This document shows positions 42,580-51,311 of a stretch of 64,000 nucleotides of DNA, piece by piece. Origin of the DNA: Alistipes sp. (GTDB lineage Bacteria; Bacteroidota; Bacteroidia; Bacteroidales; Rikenellaceae); contig JALENN010000010.1 of NCBI GenBank assembly GCA_022767745.1, positions 62,001 to 126,000 of the forward strand, in the 5' to 3' direction. Each line of letters begins with the position of its first letter. The stretch's first letter is position 1. Under the pieces are notes generated by a model. That model did not search any database and was not told the DNA's origin. It saw nothing but the letters and a program-made list of their open reading frames with translations. The position numbers were made by a program, and so were the translations under genes.

Positions 42580-43485
42580 ATGGTAAAGAAAAACATCCTC
42601 TACACGATAGGTTCCACCCCGATGGTAAAGATAAACGCCCTGTGCCCCAACCCGCGCGTAAACATATATGCCAAGCTCGAAGGCTTCAACCCCACGGGCA
42701 GCATCAAGGACCGCATTGCGGTGCGCATGGTCGAGGCGGCGCTCAAGAGCGGCGAACTCACCCCGGGCAAGACCATCATCGAGCCCACATCGGGCAACAC
42801 GGGCATCGGGCTGGCCATAGCGGGTATCGTGCTGGGATTCCCGGTCGAGATTGTGATGAGTTCGGCCGTCTCGGTCGAGCGGCGCAAGATCATCCGCTCG
42901 TACGGTGCCAAGGTCATCCTCACGCCCGCCGACGAGGGCACCGACGGAGCCATACGCCTCGCCCGCCGCATGGTGGCCGAGAACCCCGACAAATACTACA
43001 TGCCCGACCAGTTTGCCAACGCAGCCAACTACCTGACCCACTACGAGAACACGGCCATCGAGATATGGCAGCAGACCGAGGGACAGATCGACTACCTGGT
43101 ATGCGCCGTCGGCACGTCGGGCACGCTGATGGGGCTGTCGCGCTTCCTGCACACGATGAAACCCGACATCAAGGTCGTATGCGCCCACCCCACGCGCGGG
43201 CACTACATACAGGGGCTGAAGAACATGGAGGAGGCCATCGTGCCGCAGATATACGACCCGTCGCTCATCGACCGCCAGGAGATGATCGAGAGCGAGGAGG
43301 CCATCGACATGGCACGCCAGATCATCGCCCGCGAGGGTATCTTCGCCGGTATGAGCAGCGGCGCAGCCATGATAGCCGCCATACGCACGGCACAGAACAT
43401 CGAGAGCGGCAACATCGTGGTCGTATTCCCCGACCGTGCCGAAAAATACCTCAGCACGACCATGTTCGCCCCCTACGACGACTAA
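42580..43485 (+). CDS. cysM: Cysteine synthase (CysM-like, PLP beta-family)
   Basis: 301 aa, O-acetylserine (or related) sulfhydrylase. The PLP lysine is in FNPTGSIKDRIAV; the substrate loop is EPTSGNTGIGLA; the phosphate-binding loop is VGTSGTLMGLSRF. YENTAIEIWQQTEGQIDYLV and VPQIYDPSLIDRQ resemble E. coli CysM more than CysK, hence the symbol, which is tentative. It is monocistronic between two hairpins. The organism therefore can make cysteine from sulfide; the MalY/PatB lyase at 3.9-5.1 kb acts in the reverse thiol direction. Confidence 0.9.
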   Translation: MVKKNILYTIGSTPMVKINALCPNPRVNIYAKLEGFNPTGSIKDRIAVRMVEAALKSGELTPGKTIIEPTSGNTGIGLAIAGIVLGFPVEIVMSSAVSVERRKIIRSYGAKVILTPADEGTDGAIRLARRMVAENPDKYYMPDQFANAANYLTHYENTAIEIWQQTEGQIDYLVCAVGTSGTLMGLSRFLHTMKPDIKVVCAHPTRGHYIQGLKNMEEAIVPQIYDPSLIDRQEMIESEEAIDMARQIIAREGIFAGMSSGAAMIAAIRTAQNIESGNIVVVFPDRAEKYLSTTMFAPYDD

Positions 43486-43505
43486 GCCGCAATGCGCCGC
43501 ACATA

Positions 43506-43543
43506 AAAAGCCGGCTTGCGATTTGCCATGCAAGCCGGCTTTT
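43506..43543 (+). terminator. cysM hairpin terminator
   Basis: A perfect 14-bp stem (43506-43519 with 43530-43543, loop of 10) ends in TTTT. The loop contains TTTG, which also serves as -33 of the next promoter. Confidence 0.85.
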
Positions 43544-43553
43544 CGTATCTTTG
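43522..43553 (+). promoter_or_regulatory. Promoter of the PliI-like lipoprotein gene
   Basis: A -33 TTTG (43522-43525) and a -7 TATCTTTG (43546-43553) are separated by 20 bp. The -33 lies in the cysM terminator loop. Confidence 0.7.
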
Positions 43554-43615
43554 TGTTGTGCGCTTGCCGAAAGCGCGCGATAGAGACCAAACAACCTTAT
43601 AATATCCGACAACCC

Positions 43616-44248
43616 ATGAAAACGGCAACAACCGCCCTGCTGTCGATGTGCATGCTCGCGGCATGCTCATCGCAGAACGGCGCCAACAAAAACGGCGCGA
43701 CACAAGAGAGTACTCAACCCGAAACCACCGTACAGACCGGGGAAAACAAGGGTTTCAGCCATGCGAAACTCTCCTACCCGGGAACCGACATCACGTTCGA
43801 AGTGAAGGTCGACGGCAACAGACTTACGATTATCCCCTCGGGCCTCACCGCAGTCAACGAACCGCTGCAGCACGACGTGACGGGATACACGGTCACCAAT
43901 GCCGAGATAGGCGACCTTAACACCGACGGCTATCCCGAAATGTTTGTCTACCTCACCTCCCACGGCAGCGGCAGCTACGGCAAGCTCATAGGATACTCGA
44001 CCAACAACGGTAAATCGGTAAGCCAGGTATCGCTGCCAGACATCGCCGAGAACGACCGTATAAACAAGGGCTACATGGGACACGACGAGATGGCCATCGT
44101 CGAGAACACCTTCTGTCAGCGTTTCCCCATATACAAGGATGGCGACACCAACGCCAACCCCACGGGCGGCATGCGACAGATTCAGTACAAGCTCGTCGAC
44201 GGCGAAGCCTGCCGCATACTGCAAGTAGACAAGGTTCTCGAGTTCTAA
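43616..44248 (+). CDS. PliI-like lysozyme inhibitor lipoprotein
   Basis: 210 aa. The lipoprotein signal ends in LAAC (Cys17) and is followed by a Ser/Asn/Gln/Thr-rich linker to about residue 45. The mature domain resembles PliI, the periplasmic inhibitor of invertebrate-type lysozyme: EIGDLNTDGYPEMFVYLTS, GSGSYGKLIGYS, KGYMGHDEMAI and NPTGGMRQIQYKLVDGEA. Residues 118-121 are SGSY, matching the S-G-x-Y loop that plugs the lysozyme active site in PliI. The frame is open 60 codons upstream, but only the ATG at 43616 gives a lipobox and follows the promoter. It would sit in the outer or inner membrane facing the periplasm. Assigned by motif memory, not by a search. Confidence 0.72.
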   Translation: MKTATTALLSMCMLAACSSQNGANKNGATQESTQPETTVQTGENKGFSHAKLSYPGTDITFEVKVDGNRLTIIPSGLTAVNEPLQHDVTGYTVTNAEIGDLNTDGYPEMFVYLTSHGSGSYGKLIGYSTNNGKSVSQVSLPDIAENDRINKGYMGHDEMAIVENTFCQRFPIYKDGDTNANPTGGMRQIQYKLVDGEACRILQVDKVLEF

Positions 44249-44266
44249 CCGCAGAGACATCAAACG

Positions 44267-44301
44267 CGACGGGCGGAGACCACGAAGATCTCCGCCCGTC
44301 G
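44267..44301. terminator. Bidirectional hairpin terminator
   Basis: A 13-bp perfect stem (44267-44279 with 44289-44301, loop of 9) lies between the convergent lipoprotein and alkaline phosphatase genes. Confidence 0.8.
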
Positions 44302-44324
44302 TGCATTTGGCAGCATCGGCCGCA

Positions 44325-45443
44325 CTATTTGTCGGCTACGCCTATGAGCTGCTGGAGCTTCTGCGACAGCTCCGTATTCTCCATTATGCCGTTGATCCGA
44401 TCGGCACCGGCGCCGTAGAGATATACGGGCACCATGATACCCGTGTGACTCGAGGTGCTGAAGTCGTAGTTGATGCCGCTCTCGGGAAGCGTGAAGTCGG
44501 TCTTGTTGCTCGGGATAGACATGCCCGACGTCTCATGGTCGGCACATATCACCACCAGCGTACCCTTGTGCGTGTCGGCATAGTCCATAGCCACCTTGAT
44601 CGCCTTCTCGAAGTCGCGCATCTCGGCCAGGATGCCGTCCAGGTCGTTGGCGTGCGAGCGGTAGTCGATCTGCGATCCCTCGACCATCATCACAAAGCCA
44701 TCCTTCTTGTCGGCCTTGACGTTGGCCGTAAGCACCTCGAGGGCCTTTTCGGTAGCGCGCGCCAGATAATCGCCGCGGCCTTTCTTGAGTTCAGGGAGGT
44801 TGCTGTCGGCAAAGAGGCCAACCACGCGGCCCGAATGAACGTCGTCCATGTCGTCCTCGTCGTATATCACCTCGTAGCCACGCTCCTCGAGCAGCTTCTC
44901 GTAATCCTCGCCGCTATCCTTGTAGGCCTTCTCGAACACCTTCCTGCCGCCGCCGAAGGCTACGTCGACGCCGCTCTCCATGAAGTCGCGCGAGATCTTG
45001 TCCGAGTCGCCGCGGTCCTCCGCATGGGCATAGAATGCCGCAGGCGTGGCATGCTGCAGGTAGCACGTCACAACGAGTCCCGTAGCATAGTTGTCGCGGG
45101 CTTTCGCCATTATCGACTCGACGGGAGTGCCGTCGGGCAACTGTCCTATGGTGCCGTTGTTGGTCTTGTAACCCGTCGCGAGGGCCGTACCCGCAGCGGC
45201 CGAGTCGGTCACGCGGTTATTGGCCGAGTAGGTCTTTATGAGGGCCGTATTGTCGGCACGGTCGAATGCCGTGGGCTTGTATCCGGCCTCGATCTGCAGC
45301 AGCGACACATGGCACAGGCCCATGCCGTCGCCGATCATATAGATTATGTTCTTTACCTTTGAATCCTGACGTGCGGGCTTCTTGGCCTCGACGCTGTGAC
45401 CTGCCACAGCGAGCAGCAGGAGCACCATAAATAGCCTTTTCAT
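44325..45443 (-). CDS. Alkaline phosphatase (PhoA family)
   Basis: 372 aa exported phosphomonoesterase. A signal peptide (MKRLFMVLLLLAVAGHSVEA), metal motif IIYMIGDGMG, nucleophile Ser81 in VTDSAAAGTALATGYKT, MVEGSQIDYRSH, ICADHETSGM and SSHTGIMVPVYLYG supply the Zn/Mg ligands. It is short relative to E. coli PhoA (471 aa), as is common in Bacteroidetes. The ATG at 45443 gives the signal peptide directly. It is divergent from ung; no PHO-box-like site was recognised. Confidence 0.94.
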   Translation of the reverse strand: MKRLFMVLLLLAVAGHSVEAKKPARQDSKVKNIIYMIGDGMGLCHVSLLQIEAGYKPTAFDRADNTALIKTYSANNRVTDSAAAGTALATGYKTNNGTIGQLPDGTPVESIMAKARDNYATGLVVTCYLQHATPAAFYAHAEDRGDSDKISRDFMESGVDVAFGGGRKVFEKAYKDSGEDYEKLLEERGYEVIYDEDDMDDVHSGRVVGLFADSNLPELKKGRGDYLARATEKALEVLTANVKADKKDGFVMMVEGSQIDYRSHANDLDGILAEMRDFEKAIKVAMDYADTHKGTLVVICADHETSGMSIPSNKTDFTLPESGINYDFSTSSHTGIMVPVYLYGAGADRINGIMENTELSQKLQQLIGVADK

Positions 45444-45463
45444 AACGTTTACATTGTCATTTG

Positions 45464-45495
45464 TTGGCAAAGTTACCGTTTTTCACTATTTTTAC
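45464..45495 (+). promoter_or_regulatory. ung promoter
   Basis: A -33 TTG (45464-45466) and a -7 TATTTTTAC (45487-45495) have 20-bp spacing. It overlaps the divergent phosphatase promoter. Confidence 0.5.
45468..45475 (-). promoter_or_regulatory. Alkaline phosphatase promoter, -7 element
   Basis: Minus strand TAACTTTG, exact consensus, 24 nt before the ATG. Confidence 0.6.
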
Positions 45496-45523
45496 AAACA
45501 CAAAATCCTTAAGATTTTTTTAC

Positions 45524-46186
45524 ATGGATGTTAAGATCGCGGCCGACTGGAAGGCTCTGCTGCAACCCGAATTCGACAAACCGTACTTCGACCAGCTGAC
45601 GCATTTCGTGCGCACGGAATACGCCACACAGAAGATATTCCCCGCGGGGCGCAACATATTCCGCGCCTTCGACAAGTGTCCATTCGACCGCCTGAAGGTG
45701 GTTATCATCGGACAGGACCCATACCACGGCGACGGACAGGCCAACGGACTCTGCTTCTCGGTCAACGACGGCGTGGCATTCCCGCCATCGCTGCAGAACA
45801 TATTCCAGGAGATACGCGACGATGTGGGCATTCCCGTTCCCGAGAGCGGCAACCTCGACCGCTGGGCCGAGCAGGGCGTACTGCTGCTCAACTCGGTGCT
45901 GACGGTGCGCGCACACCAGGCCGCCTCGCACGCCGGGCATGGCTGGGAGCAGTTCACCGATGCCGTCGTGCGGCTCATTGCCGAGCGCAAGCAGGGCATC
46001 GTCTACATGCTTTGGGGCAACTACGCCCAGCGCAAGGGACAGATCGCCGACCCCACGCGCAACCTCATCCTTCGCAGCGTGCATCCCTCGCCGCTGTCGG
46101 TCTACCGCGGGTTCTTCGGCTGCCGCCACTTCTCGCAGGCAAATGCCTACCTGCAGAGCATAGGCAAAACGCCCATAATGTGGTGA
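45524..46186 (+). CDS. ung: Uracil-DNA glycosylase, family 1
   Basis: 220 aa base-excision repair enzyme. Catalytic Asp in VVIIGQDPYHGDGQANGLCF, PPSLQNIFQEI, LLLNSVLTVRA, and the minor-groove loop His in HPSPLSVYRGFFGC. Length is standard. The ATG at 45524 (MDVKIAADW) is taken; upstream codons overlap the promoter. Ended by the 14-bp hairpin. Confidence 0.97.
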   Translation: MDVKIAADWKALLQPEFDKPYFDQLTHFVRTEYATQKIFPAGRNIFRAFDKCPFDRLKVVIIGQDPYHGDGQANGLCFSVNDGVAFPPSLQNIFQEIRDDVGIPVPESGNLDRWAEQGVLLLNSVLTVRAHQAASHAGHGWEQFTDAVVRLIAERKQGIVYMLWGNYAQRKGQIADPTRNLILRSVHPSPLSVYRGFFGCRHFSQANAYLQSIGKTPIMW

Positions 46187-46212
46187 TTCTTTTCATCCAC
46201 GACACGCATAAC

Positions 46213-46245
46213 AAAGCGTGCCTTCCACATCGGAAGGCACGCTTT
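46213..46245. terminator. Bidirectional hairpin terminator
   Basis: A perfect 14-bp stem (46213-46226 with 46232-46245, loop ACATC) lies between convergent ung and the TlpA-like gene. Confidence 0.85.
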
Positions 46246-46268
46246 GATTTAATTACGCGTCCTGCCGG

Positions 46269-48299
46269 CTAATCCAGCAACGCGTCGATAGCCCGCCCGA
46301 GGGCCGTGTCGTCGGTCCACAGTCCCGGCACCGTTCCCGGCTGCACGCGTCCCTGGCGGTCGATAACGATATGCGTCGGATAGCTCGTCACGCCGAACTT
46401 GTCGACCAGCATGCGCATCTGCTCGTCGGGAAGGTTAAAGTGCTCGATATTGGGCGCCGTGAGCCCCTGCTCGCGTATTATGTTCAGCCAGCTCTCCTCG
46501 GGCGAGTTGCTTGCCAGGAATACGAACACCACATCCCTGCCCGCATAACTCTCCGCCAACGCCTTCATAGCGGGAATCTCCTCGCGACACGGCACGCACC
46601 ACGTACCCCAGAAATCCAACGCCACAACCTTGCCCCTGTAGCGCTCCGCAATCTTCTGCCACAGCCGTTCGGCATCGGTCTCCGTCGCATAAGGCTCCGA
46701 CGGCACGATGCTCGCCGGATAGTCCAGATCGCGGTTCTCTATCGCAAAATACTTTTCGTTCTCGGCCTCGATGCAGCGGCGCAATACGGGATCGGCGACA
46801 TGCTTCGCCATCGCAGAGAACCACAGCTCCCCCATCGAGTGCTGTCGGTAGAAGATGTCCGCCATGAAGATGTTGGCCGCACACAGTTCCGCAAAACGCC
46901 CGTCCACACCGCTCTGCGCAATCTTCTCCAACGGGTCGGATATGGCCATACGCACATCCACTATCTCCTCAATGAACTTGTCACCCTTCTCCTTTACGAA
47001 TGCCTGCACCGCCTCGCCCGACCACAACGCATTTAGGCTGTCGACCGCAGCCCTGAAACTGTCGGGCAACGCATCGGCCGACATGCGGCCGCTGCCCAGG
47101 GCCTCCACGCCGTCGTTGTAAACATCGATGGCCGCCCTGTCACTCTCCGACAGCGTCCTGATACCGTGTTCGTCCATATACCGCAGCGTCTCAATCACAG
47201 GCGAGTATATTTTCGAACGGCGGCTACCGCCCGTGCGGACGTTGAAATATACGGTCGGATCGCTCCACAACATGCGGAACTGCGGCGGCAGGGCGACAAA
47301 GGCGCTGTCGAGGTATGAAGCATAACATTCGGGCAGACGGTCCTTGCCGTCGGAGCGCAGCGCAAACCGCCTGTACGACGCATAATTTATCATCGCAAGC
47401 AACGTCGTCGCCCTGTTCGTCTCCATGAAACGACGCGACAGCACCCCCGCCACGGCGGCATAGCCCTCCATGCGGCGGCGGCCACCCTCTTCGACCTCGC
47501 TGCGCACGCGATCGAGATAGGCCTCGTGCGATATGGTGTCGAAATAATCCAGCTCGACATAGTCCTCCGTGGCCTCCACATAACGCCTGTATGCCCACTC
47601 CTCGTTGTAGAGACGGGCATATTCGCCCATGACAAGTGTGCGGCCGCTCGCCGCATCACGCGTGAGCATTATCTCATTGCCGGGTGCACAATACATATTC
47701 CCGTACACGTCTGCCGCCACACATTCCACCGACAGCTCCGACAGACATACGCACGGCAGTTTCGCCTCGAAGCGCCCGCATGAATCGACGGTTGATATGA
47801 CGTCGCCGAATGTATTGTCGTTATGCACGATATTCGATATGCGCAACGTCACGTTCTCTCCCGCCTTCACGCCGGGCAGATAGCCGCGCACCGTCACCGA
47901 GTCCAGCACGAGCGACGGCTCGCCCATCGTACGGTTGTCACCGCGCGTCGCCGCCACATATCCCGTGGCACGCACCAGCGGCCGCGAGAAGAGGCCACGC
48001 CGCTCGCGGCAAAGCGAGTCTGCCGAGGCGTCACGGCGTAGCACCACATGCTTCGACTCACCGCCGCGCCGCAGCACGATATCGACCCGCGATGCAGTCA
48101 CCGCCACCGGCCCGTAGTCCCAAAATTCGCCGTCGGCGATGGCCACGTCGTCGTAGAAACCGTAGCGCCACTCGCCCGTACGGCAGTCGGTCCAGTTGCC
48201 GGCCACCGGCGCAATCGAATCCGACACCGCACCGCCCCCGCCGCATCCCGCAGCAAGGAAACCGAGCGCCACAGCCCCGGAAAGGAAGATATTCTTCAT
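46269..48299 (-). CDS. Large lipoprotein with C-terminal TlpA-type thioredoxin domain
   Basis: 676 aa. The lipobox LAAGC gives a lipid-modified Cys near residue 19. The first ~530 residues are not recognised by me: a beta-rich N-terminal part, then a helical middle part (about 250-520) rich in Arg/Glu. The last ~140 residues are a TlpA/ResA-like domain with VVALDFWGTWCVPCREEIPA (CVPC active site) and cis-Pro in VTSYPTHIVIDRQG. Bacteroidetes have many such thiol-disulfide lipoproteins of unknown target. The ATG at 48299 gives the lipobox; the frame is open 33 codons upstream into a low-complexity A-rich region. Weak -7 TATACTTG (minus) at 48329-48336. Confidence 0.85.
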   Translation of the reverse strand: MKNIFLSGAVALGFLAAGCGGGGAVSDSIAPVAGNWTDCRTGEWRYGFYDDVAIADGEFWDYGPVAVTASRVDIVLRRGGESKHVVLRRDASADSLCRERRGLFSRPLVRATGYVAATRGDNRTMGEPSLVLDSVTVRGYLPGVKAGENVTLRISNIVHNDNTFGDVISTVDSCGRFEAKLPCVCLSELSVECVAADVYGNMYCAPGNEIMLTRDAASGRTLVMGEYARLYNEEWAYRRYVEATEDYVELDYFDTISHEAYLDRVRSEVEEGGRRRMEGYAAVAGVLSRRFMETNRATTLLAMINYASYRRFALRSDGKDRLPECYASYLDSAFVALPPQFRMLWSDPTVYFNVRTGGSRRSKIYSPVIETLRYMDEHGIRTLSESDRAAIDVYNDGVEALGSGRMSADALPDSFRAAVDSLNALWSGEAVQAFVKEKGDKFIEEIVDVRMAISDPLEKIAQSGVDGRFAELCAANIFMADIFYRQHSMGELWFSAMAKHVADPVLRRCIEAENEKYFAIENRDLDYPASIVPSEPYATETDAERLWQKIAERYRGKVVALDFWGTWCVPCREEIPAMKALAESYAGRDVVFVFLASNSPEESWLNIIREQGLTAPNIEHFNLPDEQMRMLVDKFGVTSYPTHIVIDRQGRVQPGTVPGLWTDDTALGRAIDALLD

Positions 48300-48340
48300 G
48301 ATAAGTTCAGGATTTTTAATTGATTCTACAAGTATAGTGA

Positions 48341-48370
48341 AAAAACAACAAAATAAAAAAACAACAAAAT
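48341..48370. repeat. A-rich tandem repeat
   Basis: The 14-mer AAAAACAACAAAAT occurs at 48341-48354 and again at 48357-48370 (period 16), within an A/T-rich tract that reaches the rpoD terminator. Confidence 0.6.
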
Positions 48371-48412
48371 AAAATAAAAAATACCGACCGCCAGTCAAAA
48401 GGCAATCGGTAT
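48368..48412 (-). terminator. rpoD rho-independent terminator
   Basis: A 12-bp stem (48381-48392 with 48401-48412, two G-U pairs in RNA) is followed on the minus strand by a T-rich tract. Confidence 0.75.
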
Positions 48413-48469
48413 CAATTATGTTTCAACGTTTTGCGTGCAGCAGTCGCTCGCGCACGCCCCGCCGCCGCT

Positions 48470-49330
48470 TTATCCCAGATACGACTTCAGCAGCTTGCTA
48501 CGCGACGAGTGGCGCAGACGGCGTATGGCCTTCTCCTTGATCTGGCGCACACGCTCGCGCGTGAGGTCGAACTTCTCGCCTCTCTCCTCAAGCGTCATCT
48601 CCGAGCAGCCTATGCCGAAGAAGTACTTGATGATGTCGCGCTCGCGCTCGGTGAGGGTCTCCAGCGCACGGTTCACCTCCGTAGCCAGCGACTCGTTGAT
48701 GAGGCCGCGGTCGGCATTGGGCGAATCGGTGTTTACCAGCACGTCCAGAAGGCTGTTGTCCTCGCCGTCGGCAAAGGGGGCGTCGACCGAGATGTGACGG
48801 CCTGCCACACGCAGCGTATCCGACACCTTCTCCTTCGGCAGCTCCAGCTCGCTGGCCAGCTCCTCGGGCGACGGCGTACGCTCGTGCTCCTGCTCGAAGC
48901 GGGCGAAAGCCTTGTTTATCTTGTTGAGCGAACCCACCTGGTTGAGCGGCAGACGCACTATACGCGACTGCTCGGCCAGCGCCTGCAGAATCGACTGGCG
49001 GATCCACCACACGGCATACGATATGAACTTGAAACCACGCGTCTCGTCGAACTTCTCGGCCGCCTTTATCAGACCGAGGTTACCCTCGTTGATAAGGTCG
49101 GGCAGACTCAGTCCCTGATTCTGATACTGCTTGGCCACCGACACCACGAAACGCAGATTGGCCTTCGTAAGCTTGTCCAGTGCCTCCTGGTCGCCCTTAC
49201 GGATACGCTGGGCGAGTTCCACCTCCTCCTCGACGGTGATAAGATCCTCCTTGCCAATCTCCTGAAGGTACTTGTCCAGCGAAGCGCTCTCGCGGTTGGT
49301 TATAGACTTTGTAATCTTTAATTGACGCAT
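48470..49330 (-). CDS. rpoD: RNA polymerase primary sigma factor, Bacteroidetes type
   Basis: 286 aa, the short group 1 sigma of Bacteroidetes (sigma-ABfr), lacking the long region 1.1. Region 1.2 ([16 protein letters not shown]), region 2 ([40 protein letters not shown], which melts and reads the -7 element), region 3 ([15 protein letters not shown]) and region 4 ([20 protein letters not shown]) are all present. It recognises TTTG/TAnnTTTG promoters, which occur throughout this window. It is monocistronic; I found no clear promoter in the 290-nt region upstream. Confidence 0.96.
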   Translation of the reverse strand: MRQLKITKSITNRESASLDKYLQEIGKEDLITVEEEVELAQRIRKGDQEALDKLTKANLRFVVSVAKQYQNQGLSLPDLINEGNLGLIKAAEKFDETRGFKFISYAVWWIRQSILQALAEQSRIVRLPLNQVGSLNKINKAFARFEQEHERTPSPEELASELELPKEKVSDTLRVAGRHISVDAPFADGEDNSLLDVLVNTDSPNADRGLINESLATEVNRALETLTERERDIIKYFFGIGCSEMTLEERGEKFDLTRERVRQIKEKAIRRLRHSSRSKLLKSYLG

Positions 49331-49550
49331 ATCGTACAGCTTTTATATAACAGTCATTCTCTTCCGGCGGATTCCGCGACACTCTGTCGCCTTTCGAATC
49401 CGTTGAAGTAAATACGAAAAGCGTCGGCCGTTTGTTTCACCATGATGACATTTTTTACAAAAAAAATTAAAAAATGCCGTTTTCGGCCCCGAAAGTCATC
49501 CCGACAACGGCAAATATCGTCCCAAGCGCGGCGGCTTCCGGCTATATTAC

Positions 49551-49596
49551 AAAAAAAGAGTTATCCGACGCCCCTCGGGCTGACGGATAACTCTTT
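49551..49596 (-). terminator. glyA rho-independent terminator
   Basis: A perfect 13-bp stem (49555-49567... pairing 49584-49596) with an inner GCCC/GGGC stem is followed on the minus strand by TTTTTTT. Confidence 0.9.
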
Positions 49597-49620
49597 CACG
49601 CAATCGCTTTTACAGATCTG

Positions 49621-50901
49621 CTACCATGCGAAGAGCGGATACTCGCTCATCATGGCATTTACATCCTTGCGGACGGCTGCGATGTTCTCCTCGTTCTCGG
49701 GGTCATGCAGCACGCGGTCGATCAGCTCAACGATGTATGCCATCTTGTCCTCCTTCACGCCGCGCGTGGTGATGGCCGGAGTACCGAAACGCAGTCCCGA
49801 AGTAAGGAACGGCGAGCGAGAGTCGAACGGCACCATGTTCTTGTTGGTCGTGATGTCGGCAGCCACGAGGCAACGCTCGGCCAGCTTACCCGTCAGCTCG
49901 GGGAACTTCGTGCGCAGGTCGACCAGCATAAGGTGGTTGTCCGTACCGCCCGAAACGATCTTGTAGCCGCGCTCGACGAATGCCTCGGCCATAGCCTTGG
50001 CGTTCTTCTGCACCTGCAGCTGGTACTCCCTGTACTCGGGCTTCAGCGCCTCGCCGAACGCTACGGCCTTGGCTGCGATCACATGCTCCAGCGGGCCGCC
50101 CTGTATGCCGGGGAATACGGCCGAGTTGATGATCTGCGACATCTTCTTCACAACGCCCTTGGGTGTGGTGAGGCCCCACGGGTTGTCGAAGTCGTGACCC
50201 ATAAGGATAAGGCCGCCGCGCGGGCCGCGAAGGGTCTTGTGCGTGGTCGACGTCACGATGTGGGCATACTTGACGGGGTTGTCGAGCAGACCTGCGGCGA
50301 TAAGACCCGCCGTGTGGGCCATGTCGACCATAAGCAGCGCGCCAACCTTGTCGGCGATCTCGCGCATGCGCTTGTAGTCCCACTCGCGCGAGTATGCCGA
50401 CGCACCGCCCACGATCAGCTTGGGACGGCACTCCATGGCCTTGCGCTCCATGGCATCGTAGTCGATCTGGCCGGTCGTCTCGTCCAGCTGGTAGCCTACG
50501 GCCTTGAAATATTTACCCGACATGTTCACCGGCGAACCGTGCGAGAGGTGTCCTCCGTGTGCCAGGTCGAGACCCATGAAGGTATCACCGGGCTGCATCA
50601 CGGCAAAGAATACGGCCATGTTGGCCTGTGCTCCCGAGTGGGGTTGCACGTTGGCATACTCGGCGCCGTAGAGCTCGCACACGCGCTCGATGGCCAGGCG
50701 CTCCACCTTGTCCACCACCTCGCAACCGCCGTAATAGCGTGCTGCGGGATATCCCTCGGCGTACTTGTTGGTGAGCACCGATCCCATTGCTGCCATAACC
50801 TCGTCGCTGACGAAGTTCTCCGACGCGATAAGCTCTATGCCGCGCATCTGACGGGCACGCTCCTCGGCTATCAGGTCGAAAATCTGAGTATCCTGTTTCA
50901 T
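49621..50901 (-). CDS. glyA: Serine hydroxymethyltransferase
   Basis: 426 aa PLP enzyme interconverting serine and glycine with tetrahydrofolate. N-terminal [34 protein letters not shown], substrate loop [19 protein letters not shown] Lys222 in [15 protein letters not shown], and [14 protein letters not shown]. Length is normal. It is monocistronic with a close promoter at 50973-51004 and possibly a second one further up at 51143-51150. The leader contains a short GC-rich hairpin (50942-50946 with 50955-50959); no known riboswitch was recognised. Confidence 0.97.
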   Translation of the reverse strand: MKQDTQIFDLIAEERARQMRGIELIASENFVSDEVMAAMGSVLTNKYAEGYPAARYYGGCEVVDKVERLAIERVCELYGAEYANVQPHSGAQANMAVFFAVMQPGDTFMGLDLAHGGHLSHGSPVNMSGKYFKAVGYQLDETTGQIDYDAMERKAMECRPKLIVGGASAYSREWDYKRMREIADKVGALLMVDMAHTAGLIAAGLLDNPVKYAHIVTSTTHKTLRGPRGGLILMGHDFDNPWGLTTPKGVVKKMSQIINSAVFPGIQGGPLEHVIAAKAVAFGEALKPEYREYQLQVQKNAKAMAEAFVERGYKIVSGGTDNHLMLVDLRTKFPELTGKLAERCLVAADITTNKNMVPFDSRSPFLTSGLRFGTPAITTRGVKEDKMAYIVELIDRVLHDPENEENIAAVRKDVNAMMSEYPLFAW

Positions 50902-50949
50902 GTTAGGGTATTATGATTATAAATTTGGTCCGTGTCATGCCGCCCGGCC

Positions 50950-51099
50950 TCAGTCGGGCACCGCTTGCGCTACAAAGATAGAAAAAGGCGTGCGCAAAGG
51001 CAAATGAAAACGCAGTTTTCGAACGGTCGGCGGCAGATCGCACGCAGCAACCAGCAGTTTTCTATCTTCATCGTCCGCTGCCGGGATAAATAATTTCAT
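50950..51099 (-). CDS. Possible 49-aa small protein upstream of glyA
   Basis: An ATG at 51099 opens a 49-codon frame beginning MKLFIPAADDEDRKLLVAAC and ending at 50950. It begins about 45 nt after a consensus -7 element and runs across the glyA proximal promoter. The sequence resembles no family I know and may be chance. It is listed only because promoter, start and length fit a small leader gene. Confidence 0.2.
   Translation of the reverse strand: MKLFIPAADDEDRKLLVAACDLPPTVRKLRFHLPLRTPFSIFVAQAVPD
50973..51004 (-). promoter_or_regulatory. glyA proximal promoter
   Basis: Minus strand -7 TATCTTTG (50973-50980) and -33 TTTG (51001-51004) with 20-bp spacing. Confidence 0.65.
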
Positions 51100-51142
51100 G
51101 GTCACATATATTTAATAGGCGCCGCACCCGGGTGCAGACAAA

Positions 51143-51150
51143 CAAAGGTA
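51143..51150 (-). promoter_or_regulatory. Possible distal glyA promoter, -7 element
   Basis: Minus strand TACCTTTG, exact TAnnTTTG, 242 nt upstream of glyA. It could drive the 49-aa frame and read through to glyA. Confidence 0.4.
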
Positions 51151-51311
51151 ACAAAAAAGCGCGCAGCGCCAAACCGCATCAGCAAATATAATCGCACGTT
51201 GCATCGCGCAATCATTATATATATGGTCCGACAGCGCCCTGAGCCGCAATCGGGGTGTGTCGGAGAGGTCACAAGGCGAATTATTAAAAAAAATCTGTAT
51301 CAAAAAATGAA

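Noticed and set aside
50942..50959. A possible glycine riboswitch or attenuator in the glyA leader
   Set aside because: Only a 5-bp GCCCG/CGGGC hairpin is visible. The conserved glycine aptamer core was not found.
51112..51303. A 63-codon minus-strand frame in the glyA/rhaB gap
   Set aside because: It lies upstream of and overlaps the distal -7 element, and its sequence has no recognisable pattern.
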